From positions 7,566,001 through 7,630,000 of the forward strand of contig JAJEKV010000064.1 in NCBI GenBank assembly GCA_021234155.1: a DNA stretch of 64,000 bases, read 5' to 3'. Made by a program: the position numbers and the translations under genes. Under the pieces are notes generated by a model. It saw only the letters and a list, made by a program, of their open reading frames with translations. It ran no database searches and had not been told where the DNA came from. The DNA comes from Isoetes taiwanensis (lineage: Eukaryota > Streptophyta > Lycopodiopsida > Isoetales > Isoetaceae). Each line of letters opens with the position of its first letter. Positions within the stretch are counted from its first letter, which is position 1. This document shows, piece after piece, positions 23,402 through 34,281 of the stretch.

Positions 23402-24456
23402 CCACCTGGTTTTCGAAGAACTCATGGCTCCTAGAGGAAGAAATGAACAACAAGAAGCCCCAGAATCATTGGAATCACAAGGAGTTTTGTTGCAAGCGTG
23501 GTGCAGCCAAATTGTGCAATCCCACGATTATTTTGAGCTAAGTTTGCCCATTACTCCACCCATATTTGAACCAACTATGAATGCTAACCATTTTCCGAAA
23601 AGTATTTGATGAATATTATAGAGATTATGGTTGTAAAAAGGGTGTAGATTCTCCGAGTTTAAGAGATGCATGAAATCTGATGAGGCATATGCTTGGTGTG
23701 AGCATGTGACCTCGTTATGGGTCTTGATACATATGAGAGTCTTGTGCAGCAATTTTTGGCTAGGTTTGGCAAACTATCGCCCCTCAAGAGTTAGCAAACG
23801 AGCTACAAACTTTTTGCATAAGGGCGGTGAAAGTATCAACCACTATGTGGAAAGGTTTAGTGCATACTTGAGAAAATGCCAAAAGAGTCGGTACCTACTC
23901 CCACACTCTATTTCGTGGCTGCTTTCATTAAAGGAGAGATCACCAAGGCCTAAGGTGCAAGGAGAAAGATGCTAAAAATTCAAAATCGGGAAGGTTTTGA
24001 TACCATACACAAGGCTTTTGAAAAGGCATATGTCTTTTTCTACGATAATCATGTAAACCATTGTCGCTGACCCTTTTTATCCAGATTATGAGCGGGAGTA
24101 TGAGCATGTGCCCTGTATGCAAATTAAAAAAGAGTAAGAAAATCCAAAGATGAAGAAGCTACACCTAAAATCGGTGAATCCAAGAGTGAGATGGCCAAAA
24201 TGTCCGAGACCATTGCAGAGCTGACCAAACAACTTTGGAGTTGAAAATAAAAGAAAAGAAACTTATCCTCCTTGTGCACATTGTTTCAAAGATACTCATC
24301 CTTCCGATATTTGCTATTAGGGGGCATGCTTAAAATGTGGAAAGAAAGGTCATTTTGGAAAGATCGCCTACGTGTGCAATTTCGCAAGGAAATAGGTCAT
24401 CTTGAGGACAAATGTTTTGTTAAAGAATACTTTGACAAGGGGACAAAGGCAAGAAA
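23402..24456 (+). pseudogene. gag remnant, several frameshifts
   Basis: Gag would form the particle. Recognisable pieces in different frames are LAPRGRNEQQEAPESLESQ-like start (23430-23600), RVSKRATNFLHKGGESINHYVERF (23790-23870, the usual capsid signature near its C-terminal end), and a zinc knuckle CLKCGKKGHFGKI at about 24310-24350 in which the final Cys is replaced. In-frame stops occur before and inside the knuckle. Confidence 0.65.
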
Positions 24457-25155
24457 TTGGAAGGAACATCTGCCATTAGGTTTGTAGAGGAATATGAGGA
24501 GCAGGAAGAGATCATGGTGGTGCAAACAAGAAAAATGGTGGAAAGTGGAACACCTGCAGATAAAGGTATGAGCAAGAACATTCCTGTCAACAAAGAAGTT
24601 CAGGTGATAGCTCCACCTCCTTTTGAGAAGTTTAATAAAAAGGACAAAGAGTTAGATGAGCTAGATATGATCCTAAAAAGTTCTAAAGTAAGCATAGATC
24701 TCCTCACGCTTCTCAGAATTGCACCTAGCTATAGAGAGAAAATATTGAGGTCTAATAATGTTGAACAAATTTCATTTGCTGATGTGCATGAGACAGAGAA
24801 GGTTATATTAACTCAAGAAGAAAAAGATCCAGGTGCCTTCACTTGCTCAGCTAGTTTAGGTAACTTGCATTTATCTAGAGTCTTGCTAGATGGAGGCTCT
24901 CCACTAAATGTCATGCCTCAGCATGTAATGAAGAAATGTGGTCTTGCTATCACTCAACCATCACCTGTCATATTAAGGTCATTCTCCAATGCTAAAATAA
25001 AACCCATAGGACTAGTGACAAAGGTGCCAATAGAAATTGAAGGTATAATTGTTGAGGCCAGTTTCATGGTTGTGGCTTTTGAAGATAATTGTGATGTGAC
25101 TGACATATATGACTTGTTGTTGGGAAGGAGATGGTTATCCACTTGTAGATGCTAG
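24457..25155 (+). pseudogene. Retropepsin-like protease
   Basis: An open frame of 232 codons with no ATG. Its C-terminal 100 residues are a retroviral-type aspartic protease: VLLDGGSPLNVMPQHV holds the catalytic Asp (DGG in place of the commoner DTG/DSG), followed by KIKPIGLVTKVPIEIEG, SFMVVAFEDNCD and DLLLGRRWL. Tat and Athila elements often have this form. The first 130 residues are gag-protease linker. Confidence 0.75.
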
Positions 25156-25159
25156 ACAC

Positions 25160-25760
25160 ATGCGGTCCAAAAGGCGGTGTACCATTTCAAATGGAGCAAG
25201 AAGCTGTAACTCTATACAACAAAGCAGGTGATGCTAATCTGTACAACTTTATAGAACAAGACATGTTGATTGAAGATGAGCGGTGTGTTAAAATGCACAT
25301 TTTACGTTTGCAAACCAATAGAAATCATACCTACTGTTTAGGTGACCTTGGCATGGAAGCAAATCTCAATAAAGGTGTGTTGTGGTTTGATGGTGGAATT
25401 TCAATCAAATTGAATATAGCATCTTCGCATTTGTGATCGTAAGGCGTGCCAATAAACTCTTATCCAAAGTTGGTAGAGTGCATGAAGGAATCACTTCAAA
25501 TATGGCGAATATAAGGCACTCATAGCTGGCTTAGAAGAATCTTTGGCTTTAGGTTTGACTAACATATCTATCTTTGGTGACTCTCAATTGATATGCAGAC
25601 AGGTCACTGGAGAATACCATACCAAAAACCAAGACATGTCAGAGCTCAAAGAAAGGGTACTGCAGCTTCTAAGCAAGTTCAAGGCTTGGGAGATCAAACA
25701 TATACCTAGGGAGGAGAATTGTGAAGCGGATGCACTTTTTGCGAACCGTGCTCCTTGACT
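25160..25760 (+). pseudogene. RNase H placed upstream of RT
   Basis: Read across one frameshift near 25430, this is a type I RNase H: LWFDGGISIK (first Asp), then NMAEYKALIAGLEESLALG (Glu), ISIFGDSQLICRQVTGEY (Asp) and PREENCEADALFAN (final Asp). All four catalytic acids are present. In sequence it is like the extra archaeal-type RNase H of plant Tat elements. In those elements it normally sits after RT, whereas here it lies between protease and RT. Confidence 0.75.
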
Positions 25761-25899
25761 ATTTGGTGAGGGAGCTATAAATGAAGATGAATTGAACAAG
25801 GAAGATGCAACACAACTTTATCCTATTCGGTGATAGATGCACAGCAGGAGAAAGAGGTAAAAGAGTTAACCATCAACAAAATGGACGGTAAGAACACTT

Positions 25900-26904
25900 T
25901 TCCTTGGAGATCTTTTTGATAGCAAAGATGAGGCTTCCTTAAAAGTTTTCTTTGAGAACTGGAAAGATGTATTTGCCTGGGATTATACAGAATTGGTAGG
26001 AGTGAGGACTGATATCTGTGAATTTGAAATAAAGATAAAAGAAAATGCTAAACCTGTAATGCAAAAACTCAGAAGAATAAATGCATCACGCTTGCCACGA
26101 TCGAGAGAGGAATTGTTGAAGATGAAAGAAGCTGAGGTTATTAAAGAGATAACAAACCCTGACTGGCTGTCTTGCATTGTTCCTGTAGAAAAAAAGAATA
26201 AGAGCATTAGGATTTGCATAGATTACAGGGATCTAAATAGCCACTATTAAAGATTGTTATCCATTACCATTTCTAGAAGAAGTGTTGCATGCAACGGCAG
26301 GGAAAGAAATATATTCTTTTTTAGATGGATTTTCAGGTTTCAATCAAATTAAGATAAAAGAGACAGATCAAGCTAAGACCTCTTTCATAACCCCTTGGGG
26401 CACTTTTGCCATGATGAAAATGCCATTTGGCTTATGAATGCATCTGCCACCTTTCAAAGAGCAATGGACAAAATATTCCAAAGCATGCCAATGTCAAATT
26501 TTAGGGTTTTTTTGGATGATCTATGCCTGGGAACTTCTCTAACCAAACACATGGAGTTGCTGACAATGACAATGGAGTTGTGCAGGAATGGTGGAGTGTG
26601 TTTGAATCCAAAGAAGTGTGTATTTCTCTGTTCTAAAGGCGAATTGCTAGGTCATGAGGTATCTACTCAAGGGATCAAAGTATCTGAAGGAAAAATGGAG
26701 GCTTTGAAGAAATTAGCCCCACCTAAAACCCTAAAACAGGTGAAGAGTTTCATGGGCTTGACAAGTTTTTTGAGAATGTATGTGCCTAACTTTTCATACA
26801 TCATAAGTCCTTTGGCAGCTCTGACACGTGTTGGCAAGTATAATAAGAGTGAGAGCAAATTTATTGCAATAGAATGGACGGATGAATGCCAATTTCGCAT
26901 TTGA
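25900..26904 (+). pseudogene. Reverse transcriptase of the Tat-like element
   Basis: The RT reads QKLRRINASRLPRSREELLK, EITNPDWLSCIVPVEKKN, ICIDYRDLNS, then (after a stop at 26248 and a frameshift) FSGFNQIKIKETDQAKTSF, and MPFGL with ASATFQRAMDKIFQ. The catalytic box is VFLDDL. It goes on with LNPKKCVFLCSKGELLGHEV and TLKQVKSFMGLTSFLRMYVPN. Two breaks separate the fingers from the palm. Confidence 0.82.
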
Positions 26905-27256
26905 CCTGTTGATAACTTCCATATGCCAATCAGAGATTTTGAAACCACCAGACCTTGCTCAACCATTCCAGGCATATATCAGTGTCACTAGCAAAGCTGT
27001 AGGCATAGCACTCATGCAGAAACATGGGATAATATCTTTTGCCAGCAAAATTTGGTCTGATGCTGAGAACAGATACCCTAGAATGGAAAAAAGTGCAGCT
27101 GGAATAATGTTTTTTTTGCAAAGGCTTGGTCATATAGTTCAACACAATGAGGTGAAAGTAATGATACATCAAAATCCTATTCCCATCTTTGTTCGAAAAC
27201 TTCGAGTAAGGCTAAATTATGTAGATGGGCATGCAAGATACAGGATTACAATTTAA
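26905..27256 (+). pseudogene. Degenerate native RNase H
   Basis: After RT comes PFQAYISVTSKAVGIALMQK, where the first catalytic Asp of the usual YxDAS motif is missing, then SFASKIWSDAENRYPRMEKSAAGIMF. This is the native gypsy RNase H that decays in Tat elements once a second RNase H is present. It ends in stops near 27256. Confidence 0.7.
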
Positions 27257-27297
27257 AGGTTAGGACTGTCAAAACAATTAAGAGTCCTAGTGATTAT

Positions 27298-28689
27298 TTG
27301 ACTAATAAGGTGTTTGAGTTTGAAGATTTTAATGGTTTAAGTACTGATGAAGTGTGTGACATTGCTACTAACCTTGTGCTATCTAGTAAGATGCAAGAGG
27401 ACTGGCAGGATGAAATCATCAAGTTTCTCAAACATGAAGAGGCACCAGAAAACTTTACAAGCAGTCAGTTGAGAAGATTCAAAGAAAAAGCAAAAACATA
27501 CAGAATGATTGGAGAGGTATTATGTAAGATTGATCAACCGGTGTTCTACTAAGGTGTGTTGATAGGTCGGAATTTGAGTTGATTCTAGAAGCTTGCCATG
27601 AAGGAATTTGTGGAGGCCATTATGCGGTGATACAAACCGCAAAGAAGATACTATTCAGTCACGGATATTCTTGGCCCCGGCTTGTTTAAAGATTGTTATG
27701 AGACTATCGGGGAGATGCCATAAATGCGGATACATGGAAAAAGAATTCTTCACTTTCTTTGCCTTGACCAAACATCACGTCTCAGGTCCATTTCAAACTT
27801 GGGGACTAGACTTCATAGGGCCTATACATCCAAATTCTCCCTCTCAAAGATGAATACATACTAGTGGCAACATTTTTTTTTTTCACCAAATGGGGGAAGC
27901 TGTCCCATTGAGACAAGCAAATGCTTTAACAACTGCTAGGTTCCTCCATGAAAACATTTGCACTAGATTTGGTATTCCTCTGAAAATAGTTTTTCGACAG
28001 GAGGCACGCAGTTCATAAATGATGTGATCAGCAACCTCCTAAAAACCTTGAAAGTAAAGCATGTGAAAAGCTCAGCATACTACCCTCAGGGCAATGGCCA
28101 AGCTGAGTCCACCAACAAAGTTCTAAAAGGTATTCTCAAGAAGACAATAGAAGTACATAAAAAGGATTGGCACCTTAAATTACATGATGCACTTTGGGCA
28201 TATAGAACTACAATTAAAAATGCTACTAATCATACTCCTTTTGCTCTTGTCTATGGTGTTGAGGCTGTTGTTCCAGTGGAACTAGAGTTGCCTTCCTTAA
28301 GGTTAGCTCTAAAGATTCAAATGCAGATGGAGGAAGCATACAAAGATAGGTTTGATAGGTTGCTCCATCTAGAAGAAGAGAGATTTGAAGTAGAGAATGC
28401 CATCTTGCTTAAGAAGGCAAAAGATGCAGCAGCATTCAAAGCCATTCACAAATTGCAAGGAAGTTTCAAAGAAGGGGAGCTAAATCACAAATGGGACAAA
28501 GCAAGGGAAAACACAGCAGGTAAATTTGACTGTTTATGGGAAGGGCCATACAAAATCTGTGGACAAGCAGGTACAAATTCTTACTTCCTAGAAGATATCA
28601 TAACAGGACAGCGGCTCATGAACCCTATAAACATATTACATCTAAAAAGATATTGGCAACAACATGTTTGTATGAGTTTGTTTGAATAG
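27298..28689 (+). pseudogene. Integrase of the Tat-like element
   Basis: Pieces: a linker (27298-27552), the HHCC finger around CHEGICGGHYAVIQTAKK and CHKCGYMEKEFF, the first catalytic Asp in TWGLDFIGPIHPN, a damaged middle (27850-28020) where the second Asp should be, and an open frame of 221 codons (28024-28689) with SAYYPQGNGQAESTNKVLKG (catalytic Glu), HDALWAYRTTIKNATNHTPF and a C-terminal LWEGPYKICGQAGTNSYFLE. At least three frameshifts. Confidence 0.82.
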
Positions 28690-29616
28690 GATAGCCATTT
28701 GGATAGTTAGCCACTTGAATTATTAGAGACACTAGCTTTAAAATTAATAGGCATGTTCCTTAAAGATGTGGGTGCTTGTGCTCTTTTAACATTATTTTGA
28801 ACTTACTTTCAAAAAAAGAAAAAGAAAAAAGGAAAAGAGAGAGAATAGGTTTTAACTTTAATATCTTGTGTGTATTATGATGTTGCAGGTTGAGTTCACA
28901 GTCATGAAAGCATAGGAGGTATTGTTTTCTAACATATGTAGAACTTGTCATGACAGGTTCACCAGTCTGAATAATCTCCACCTGAGCAAATAGTTGCCCT
29001 CCAATTCATATCAGCCAGAATTCTTCATTGATGCAGGATCCCAAACAGCTAAACATTACTACAGTTAGCTGGGAGAGCGTGGTACTGACATCATATTTTC
29101 CACACTGGCAGGTCCACCTGATACATTCCATTCATTTTCATCTGCCTTTGTTCCATTCTAATCTAGCCCTTGCTTCCCAAATCATTTTCAAAAAAGAGAG
29201 AACACAGCCTGCTACCTTCCATAAGCCTGCCATAAAGGTGGCTCAAGTTTTAGAAAAAGATAAAAATACTCCCAACTCAAGTCACTGTTCCTGCTCCACA
29301 CATCTTTCAAGAGAAGTCAAACAAGTCAAGTCAGGTCACGAGTCAAATCACTCTAAAAAACAAGTCCCTGTTCCAGCTCCATACAAACATCCTTCTGAAG
29401 ACATTCACTCAAGCATCATTCACATCACTATGTCCATCTGCACAGACTTTCTCCAACTTCATTTCCATTTTTTTTCATCTCTTTTTATCACCTTTGCTGC
29501 CCATATTCTCAGAATTTTCATTCTCTTGCACTACCATCATTACTCTTCTGTCATATTCCATTTTTTGGCTCACAAGGCTGAGGGGACCAGCCATTTCTTT
29601 TCCTTGTTTAGCATGA
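28690..29616 (+). other. 3' untranslated region of the Tat-like element
   Basis: Between integrase and 3' LTR. A long open frame here (29028-29750) is rich in His, Ser and Phe and runs into the LTR, so I do not call it a gene. The best purine run (AAGGCTGAGGGGA, 29572-29584) is about 30 bases before the LTR rather than adjacent to it. Confidence 0.55.
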
Positions 29617-32083
29617 TGTTGCCCTGCTATGGCAACATGGCAAGGTGCCATCAAATCTTATTCATATTACAAAAAAAAAGAAGATACTATGTTGAAGAAC
29701 CAAGTGAAGACATTGAACTGGAATCAAGGTCACACATTGAGAGGATCTAAGCATCTAGAAGTTTGAAAGACCCCTATGAAGTTTGCAAGCTATGAAAATG
29801 GTATTTTTCTCCTTCATATTGTCATTTCTACTCTATTCCTTCACATTGACCTCATTTCCAACATACCATTACCCTTATTTTGTTTTTTTGCATCTCCACA
29901 CCCTATACCATTATTCATCTCACACATAGCCTCTTGTTCCATAGTTGACCTACCACTACCTAAGGCACAATTTCCAAGAAAGTTGTTACACCAAAGAGAT
30001 TGCCTAGCATCAAGTTTCATGTTGCTATTCTTCATCACACCATTCCGTTATCATGCACTTCACACCAAGTAGCTAAAGCTAAAAAAGCATTTTTTGCTAG
30101 CCAAAATAAAAAAAAAGAAGGAAAAAGCTAAGCACGAATTTGCCTAGTCACCACTTCTAGGTGACATGGCATGATGGCTAGACACACATGTCATCACCTA
30201 CAAAGCTACTTTGGTCCACTCATTATTTGCTACTTCCATATGTCATCCACCAAGTTGCCACCTAAGCAACAAGTGTCCACATCATCACATCACTCCACAC
30301 CATTACATCACTCAACATCATTACATCATTCTACATCATCACATCACTTTACATCATCAGATGATGACTAGGCAAGTTTTGACCAAACCCATAAGTTGGT
30401 CAACCATAAAATTGAAATGCTTGGAAAATGAGCCTATTAGCCTTGTTCTTCCTCCTTGCCACCTCATTCTAACCTATTGCCAAAAAATCATTTTGACTAG
30501 GGGAAAAGATGGTCACCAACCCTTAAGTGCCACATCATCATCATTTTTGCCACCTCACCAAGTCCCATGCCTAGTCACTTCATTTATTTTTCCCACAAAA
30601 AAATCAAAGTGTTCCATTCGAAAATCTGATGATACCACCTGGTAGCCCTCATGAAATCATGCCACCTGGCACAAACATTTTTGAAAAAAGAGTTTATATT
30701 GACCTTCTAAATGGCTTCCTTGGGAAACGCGCCTCATTGAAAAAAATGGTAAAACCTACCTACATCTACCCCCCATCTATCTACCCTCTCATCCTCTGCC
30801 AAGTGGCGTCCCCCCTGGCATGCCAAGTCGAAACACGAGCCGAGCTTGGCGTGGGAGGAGACCACGTAATCAATAAACAGGGAAATGGATCTATATTTAT
30901 ACCTTGGCCCACTTTTTCATTCCTGCCTGTGGGATATTTCTTCGCAAGAAAAATCAAGAACCCTAAAATTTGCAGGCCAAGAAACGGATTTTTAGCAGCT
31001 GGAAACTACCTAATCATGACTATATCCTCCCGATTTAACCTGAGTGACCTCAAGAACCCTAAGCCTGTGCTAAACGACGAGTAATCTGTTGGATTTTGCA
31101 AGAATGGAAACAGAACAGAGCATTTTCAAAAGGGGGGCAAATCGATTCAGAAAATTTCGTGGGCTTTTGCGCGATTCGAAGACGAAGTACCTGAAGAGTG
31201 AAGTCGGAATTGATGCTGAGAGATCCTCCTGCCTTAAGAAATCAATCCTGAGGCATATTATGATCAATTTGTATCAAAAAAAATTCATGATTTGTGTGTT
31301 TTTAGAGATGACTTGTTAATTGATCATCTTGATCATTAACATGATATCAAATGTGATGACTCTGCTTCCAGTTGAATGAAAATTTGACCTTGGAAAATAT
31401 TATTTGTTGCGCTTGCATCTAAATTAACTCGAAAAATAGAAAAAAACTACATATCTGTATCTGGTTGCATCCGAGGCTACAGTTGCATCTAGTACAATCA
31501 TTTGGAAAAGGAAAAGTTGAAAAAGTAAAAAAAAAAAAGGGGGAAAGAGCAATCATCTAATGTTTCAAAATCTGTCTCATTTTGTCTATAGATATTTGAT
31601 GCTTAAACATGTTTTTTAAATCACATACTGATTTTTTGACTTTGAAAATAGCATGCACTTATTGTGCAGGTCCTGTGCTCACTGTCAGAATTTAGTTGAA
31701 TCAAAAATTCATCATCGTTTTCATTTGGCAAAATTTGGTGCACTGTCCAGTCCATTGACTAGTTTCTGACTTAGTCAAGAATCAATATTCCTTACTAACT
31801 GTGGAGATTCCTTGCATAGACTTTCTACAACACTTTCTTCACACATCATTGTATCATGCTATGCTTATTTGGGCTCAAAATGTCGAGTGCATTGGTTTCT
31901 GTGCCTGTTTGAACAAGACTAGCTTTTTTAGCTTTAGGGAAACTAGTGAGATCTTGTTTTCTGGAGGTCTAAACACAGATATTCCAACACAGAGTGATCA
32001 CCTCAAGTGATCTGGAGGTCCTAGACCAAGACTATTACTTCTTTGACCTGAGGTTGGTGGTTTAGCCAGGTTTGCCATCAACA
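29617..32083 (+). repeat. 3' LTR of the Tat-like element
   Basis: Starts TGTTGCCCTG and ends CCATCAACA. It aligns end to end with the 5' LTR at roughly 99% identity, with differences mostly transitions plus length changes in A runs. Confidence 0.93.
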
Positions 32084-32739
32084 GCCTTGGCTTATAAGGA
32101 CTTACAGTCCTCTTTCAATACACCTTGATATAAATCTTCATCTTTTTTTTTTGGATGTTCTAAAACAGAGCCTCTTAGAGCTCAATTTTTGTAACTACTG
32201 TACTTATATGAATGGAAGATGATCTTTTTTTACACAGATCTGTGTTTCTTTGTTTGTTATAACAGTTTGTAGTTAGCTAATATTTTTTTGTTATATTTGT
32301 GTTTGTGAACAGGCTGGAAGTTCAGTGTTGAAGATTCCTGGGCTAAATAGATTTAATGAGAATCAAACTTCAGTTTTATTTGTATTTTCATTTTGGAGTG
32401 TATTAATATTTTTTTATAAGTGTTCAATGCAAATTTTTTGTTGATTCCAAGAACAAATGTTCAATGCATTTTTTCGTGTTCAATGCAAGTGTATCAGTTG
32501 ATGCAAGCATATCAGACTATAAATTCAGGATACATTGTGCTACAGTGCTTTGGTCAATGCCAAAATAATAGTGCATCGACCAAAACTACTACAGTAACAT
32601 GTTGTACTTCAAATGGTTGTATTTTGTAAATTATTCATTGATATGTGCAGTTAAAAATCTGTTTACAATGCTACAGTATTTTGGTCAATGCCAAGTGCAT
32701 TGACCAAAACTGCTACAGTAACATGTTGTACTTCAATAT
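32084..32739. repeat. Non-coding interval with a 70-bp direct repeat and a perfect inverted repeat
   Basis: No gene. The segment 32539-32612 recurs at 32670-32736 (GCTACAGT...TTTGGTCAATGCC...ACATGTTGTACTTCAA). Within the second copy TTTTGGTCAATGC (32679-32691) and GCATTGACCAAAA (32697-32709) are perfect 13-bp inverted arms around a 5-base spacer. Confidence 0.75.
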
Positions 32740-32832
32740 AGAGAAGAGAGAGGGGGGGAGGAGGGAGAGGGAGGGAGGGATGGAGGGAGGGAGAGAGGGA
32801 GAGGGAGAGGGAAAGAGAGAGAGAGAGAGAGA
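32740..32832. repeat. Purine microsatellite (GGGA/GA)n
   Basis: A G+A-only tract with one T, ending in (GA)n directly at the left terminus of the PIF/Harbinger element. Confidence 0.9.
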
Positions 32833-33122
32833 TGCGTTGGCCACATGCTGACTTAGAGATGACGAGAGACAATACGAGAGAATACGAGAGATGAGAGATG
32901 GGGGAGAGATGGGAGAGATGGGTGAGAGTGGGAAAACCCAACTCTCACCTTGAGAGATGATTCGCCCCTAACAGCCGTTAGGGGCGTTTTCATTGCCCAC
33001 TAACCAAACAATTAGCCTTAATTTTTGCTGCCTGAAAAACCTGCCCGAAATGTTTCCCACACCGAAAACCAGGGGCGCCATTTCCCCTGCTTCTTGATCT
33101 TCAAGGCCGCCTAATTCCAATC

Positions 33123-33683
33123 GTGAACAGAAAGCGCCCGCGATCTCCGAGCTCCAGTTCCTCCAATTCCTCCAGTTCCTCTTCATATTCCACACCTCGG
33201 GAATCTACTCCCTCAACTTCCAGTTCACTGTCATATTTTTCTGAGTACTCTTCATGGCCTACTACTAGCGAAGAAATCCTTCCAGATAGTAGTGCAGATG
33301 GTCCCGAGTTCAGCGATAATCCTGTGAGCCTAGAAAACGTATTTCAGGAAAACAATGTGCAAGAAGAAAGCCAAGAGGAGAATGAAGAAAGCCAAGAGCA
33401 TGTAGGAGAAAGTCAGTTTTCTTCCCCCTCGGTCGAGGTACCTAACCCTGAAGTGGAAATCTTGTCCCACAAGCTTATCCACTGTTCTTATTCCAAACAT
33501 ACTGTTGCAGATTTTTATGAGATGGATGTTAATATTGAAGATGATGTTTTAGAATGGGCTGCTAATTCTGCTAGGAACCGGACTTGCCATATGGAGAGTG
33601 TTTACGTTAAGCATAATGGAAAATGGTGCCTCGAGGAGATACGAAATGTAACCTTCCCCTGTGACCTTTGTCCGAGGATCTGA
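33123..33683 (+). CDS. PIF/Harbinger element ORF1, unfamiliar protein
   Basis: An open frame of 186 codons, same element as the transposase. There is no ATG at its head (it opens at GTG; the upstream frame lacks one), so its real start may be spliced or different. It has a basic RKRPRSP nuclear-signal-like start, a long Ser-rich stretch (residues 8-45), an acidic Glu/Gln-rich middle (70-100) and a more ordered C-terminus with YEMDVNIEDDVLEWAANSA and a CDLC pair. PIF/Harbinger elements usually encode a Myb/SANT protein that carries the transposase into the nucleus and helps bind DNA; I see no Myb tryptophan pattern here. It may fill the same role with a different fold. Confidence 0.6.
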   Translation: MNRKRPRSPSSSSSNSSSSSSYSTPRESTPSTSSSLSYFSEYSSWPTTSEEILPDSSADGPEFSDNPVSLENVFQENNVQEESQEENEESQEHVGESQFSSPSVEVPNPEVEILSHKLIHCSYSKHTVADFYEMDVNIEDDVLEWAANSARNRTCHMESVYVKHNGKWCLEEIRNVTFPCDLCPRI

Positions 33684-34281
33684 GCTAAAAAAAATCTTGT
33701 TTTGTCTTCATTTTCTTGGTGGTTCATCTTTTCATTTTCAAACAGGCTTCCCTTGTATATAAAATGGCATGCATACCATTTTTTTTTTTGCTACTGTAAC
33801 TGTTCGGGTTCTGACAGAAGAAAACAATTTTGTCCTTCTATTGATGCAGATTTCCTACGCTCCTTGGAAGGCGTGCTTTTTTTTTGGTTTTATGTTGTGA
33901 AGTCATTTGGCTCACATTCAGTGTAACAGGCTGCTGATATACTGCACTGTTTTGAACAGGGCATGATTTGAACACGTATTGCACTTTTTATGAATACAAA
34001 ACTTGGTTTACCTTCCTAATCCTGTGTTGTTGATATTTTATAGTCTTGAGTTTGTATTAATGTGAAGTCTTTTGACTCAGAAATGACTGTGACTTGGCTG
34101 TTGAGTATTGATAATGAAATGTTTTCGAGCTCTAATTTATGTGTCCAAAATTAAGCCCTAAACTCATGCTACAAACACATTTAACTTTTCATCATTCTGT
34201 AACAATACACGAGACACAATTAAAGTTTTCAAATCAAATACAATTGAATATGGTTTTCATTTTCTTGGCTACAAAATTAGT

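Larger units (their letters stand above)
20910..32083 (+). mobile_element. Tat-like Ty3/gypsy LTR retrotransposon, structurally complete, coding region broken
   Basis: Two LTRs (2469 and 2467 bp) flank a 6.2-kb internal region with primer site, gag remnants, protease, an RNase H, RT, a second degenerate RNase H and integrase. The flanks GTCTT (20905-20909) and GCCTT (32084-32088) match at 4 of 5 positions, consistent with a target duplication. By eye the LTRs differ at about 20 positions plus a few indels (about 0.8%), so insertion was recent. In contrast the coding region carries many frameshifts and stops. The archaeal-type RNase H and the DGGS-type protease point to the Tat group, but the domain order is unusual (see findings). 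Confidence 0.9.

Noticed and set aside
29028-29750. 240-codon plus-strand frame after the integrase
   Set aside because: His/Phe/Ser-rich, no motif, runs into the LTR; probably untranslated region.
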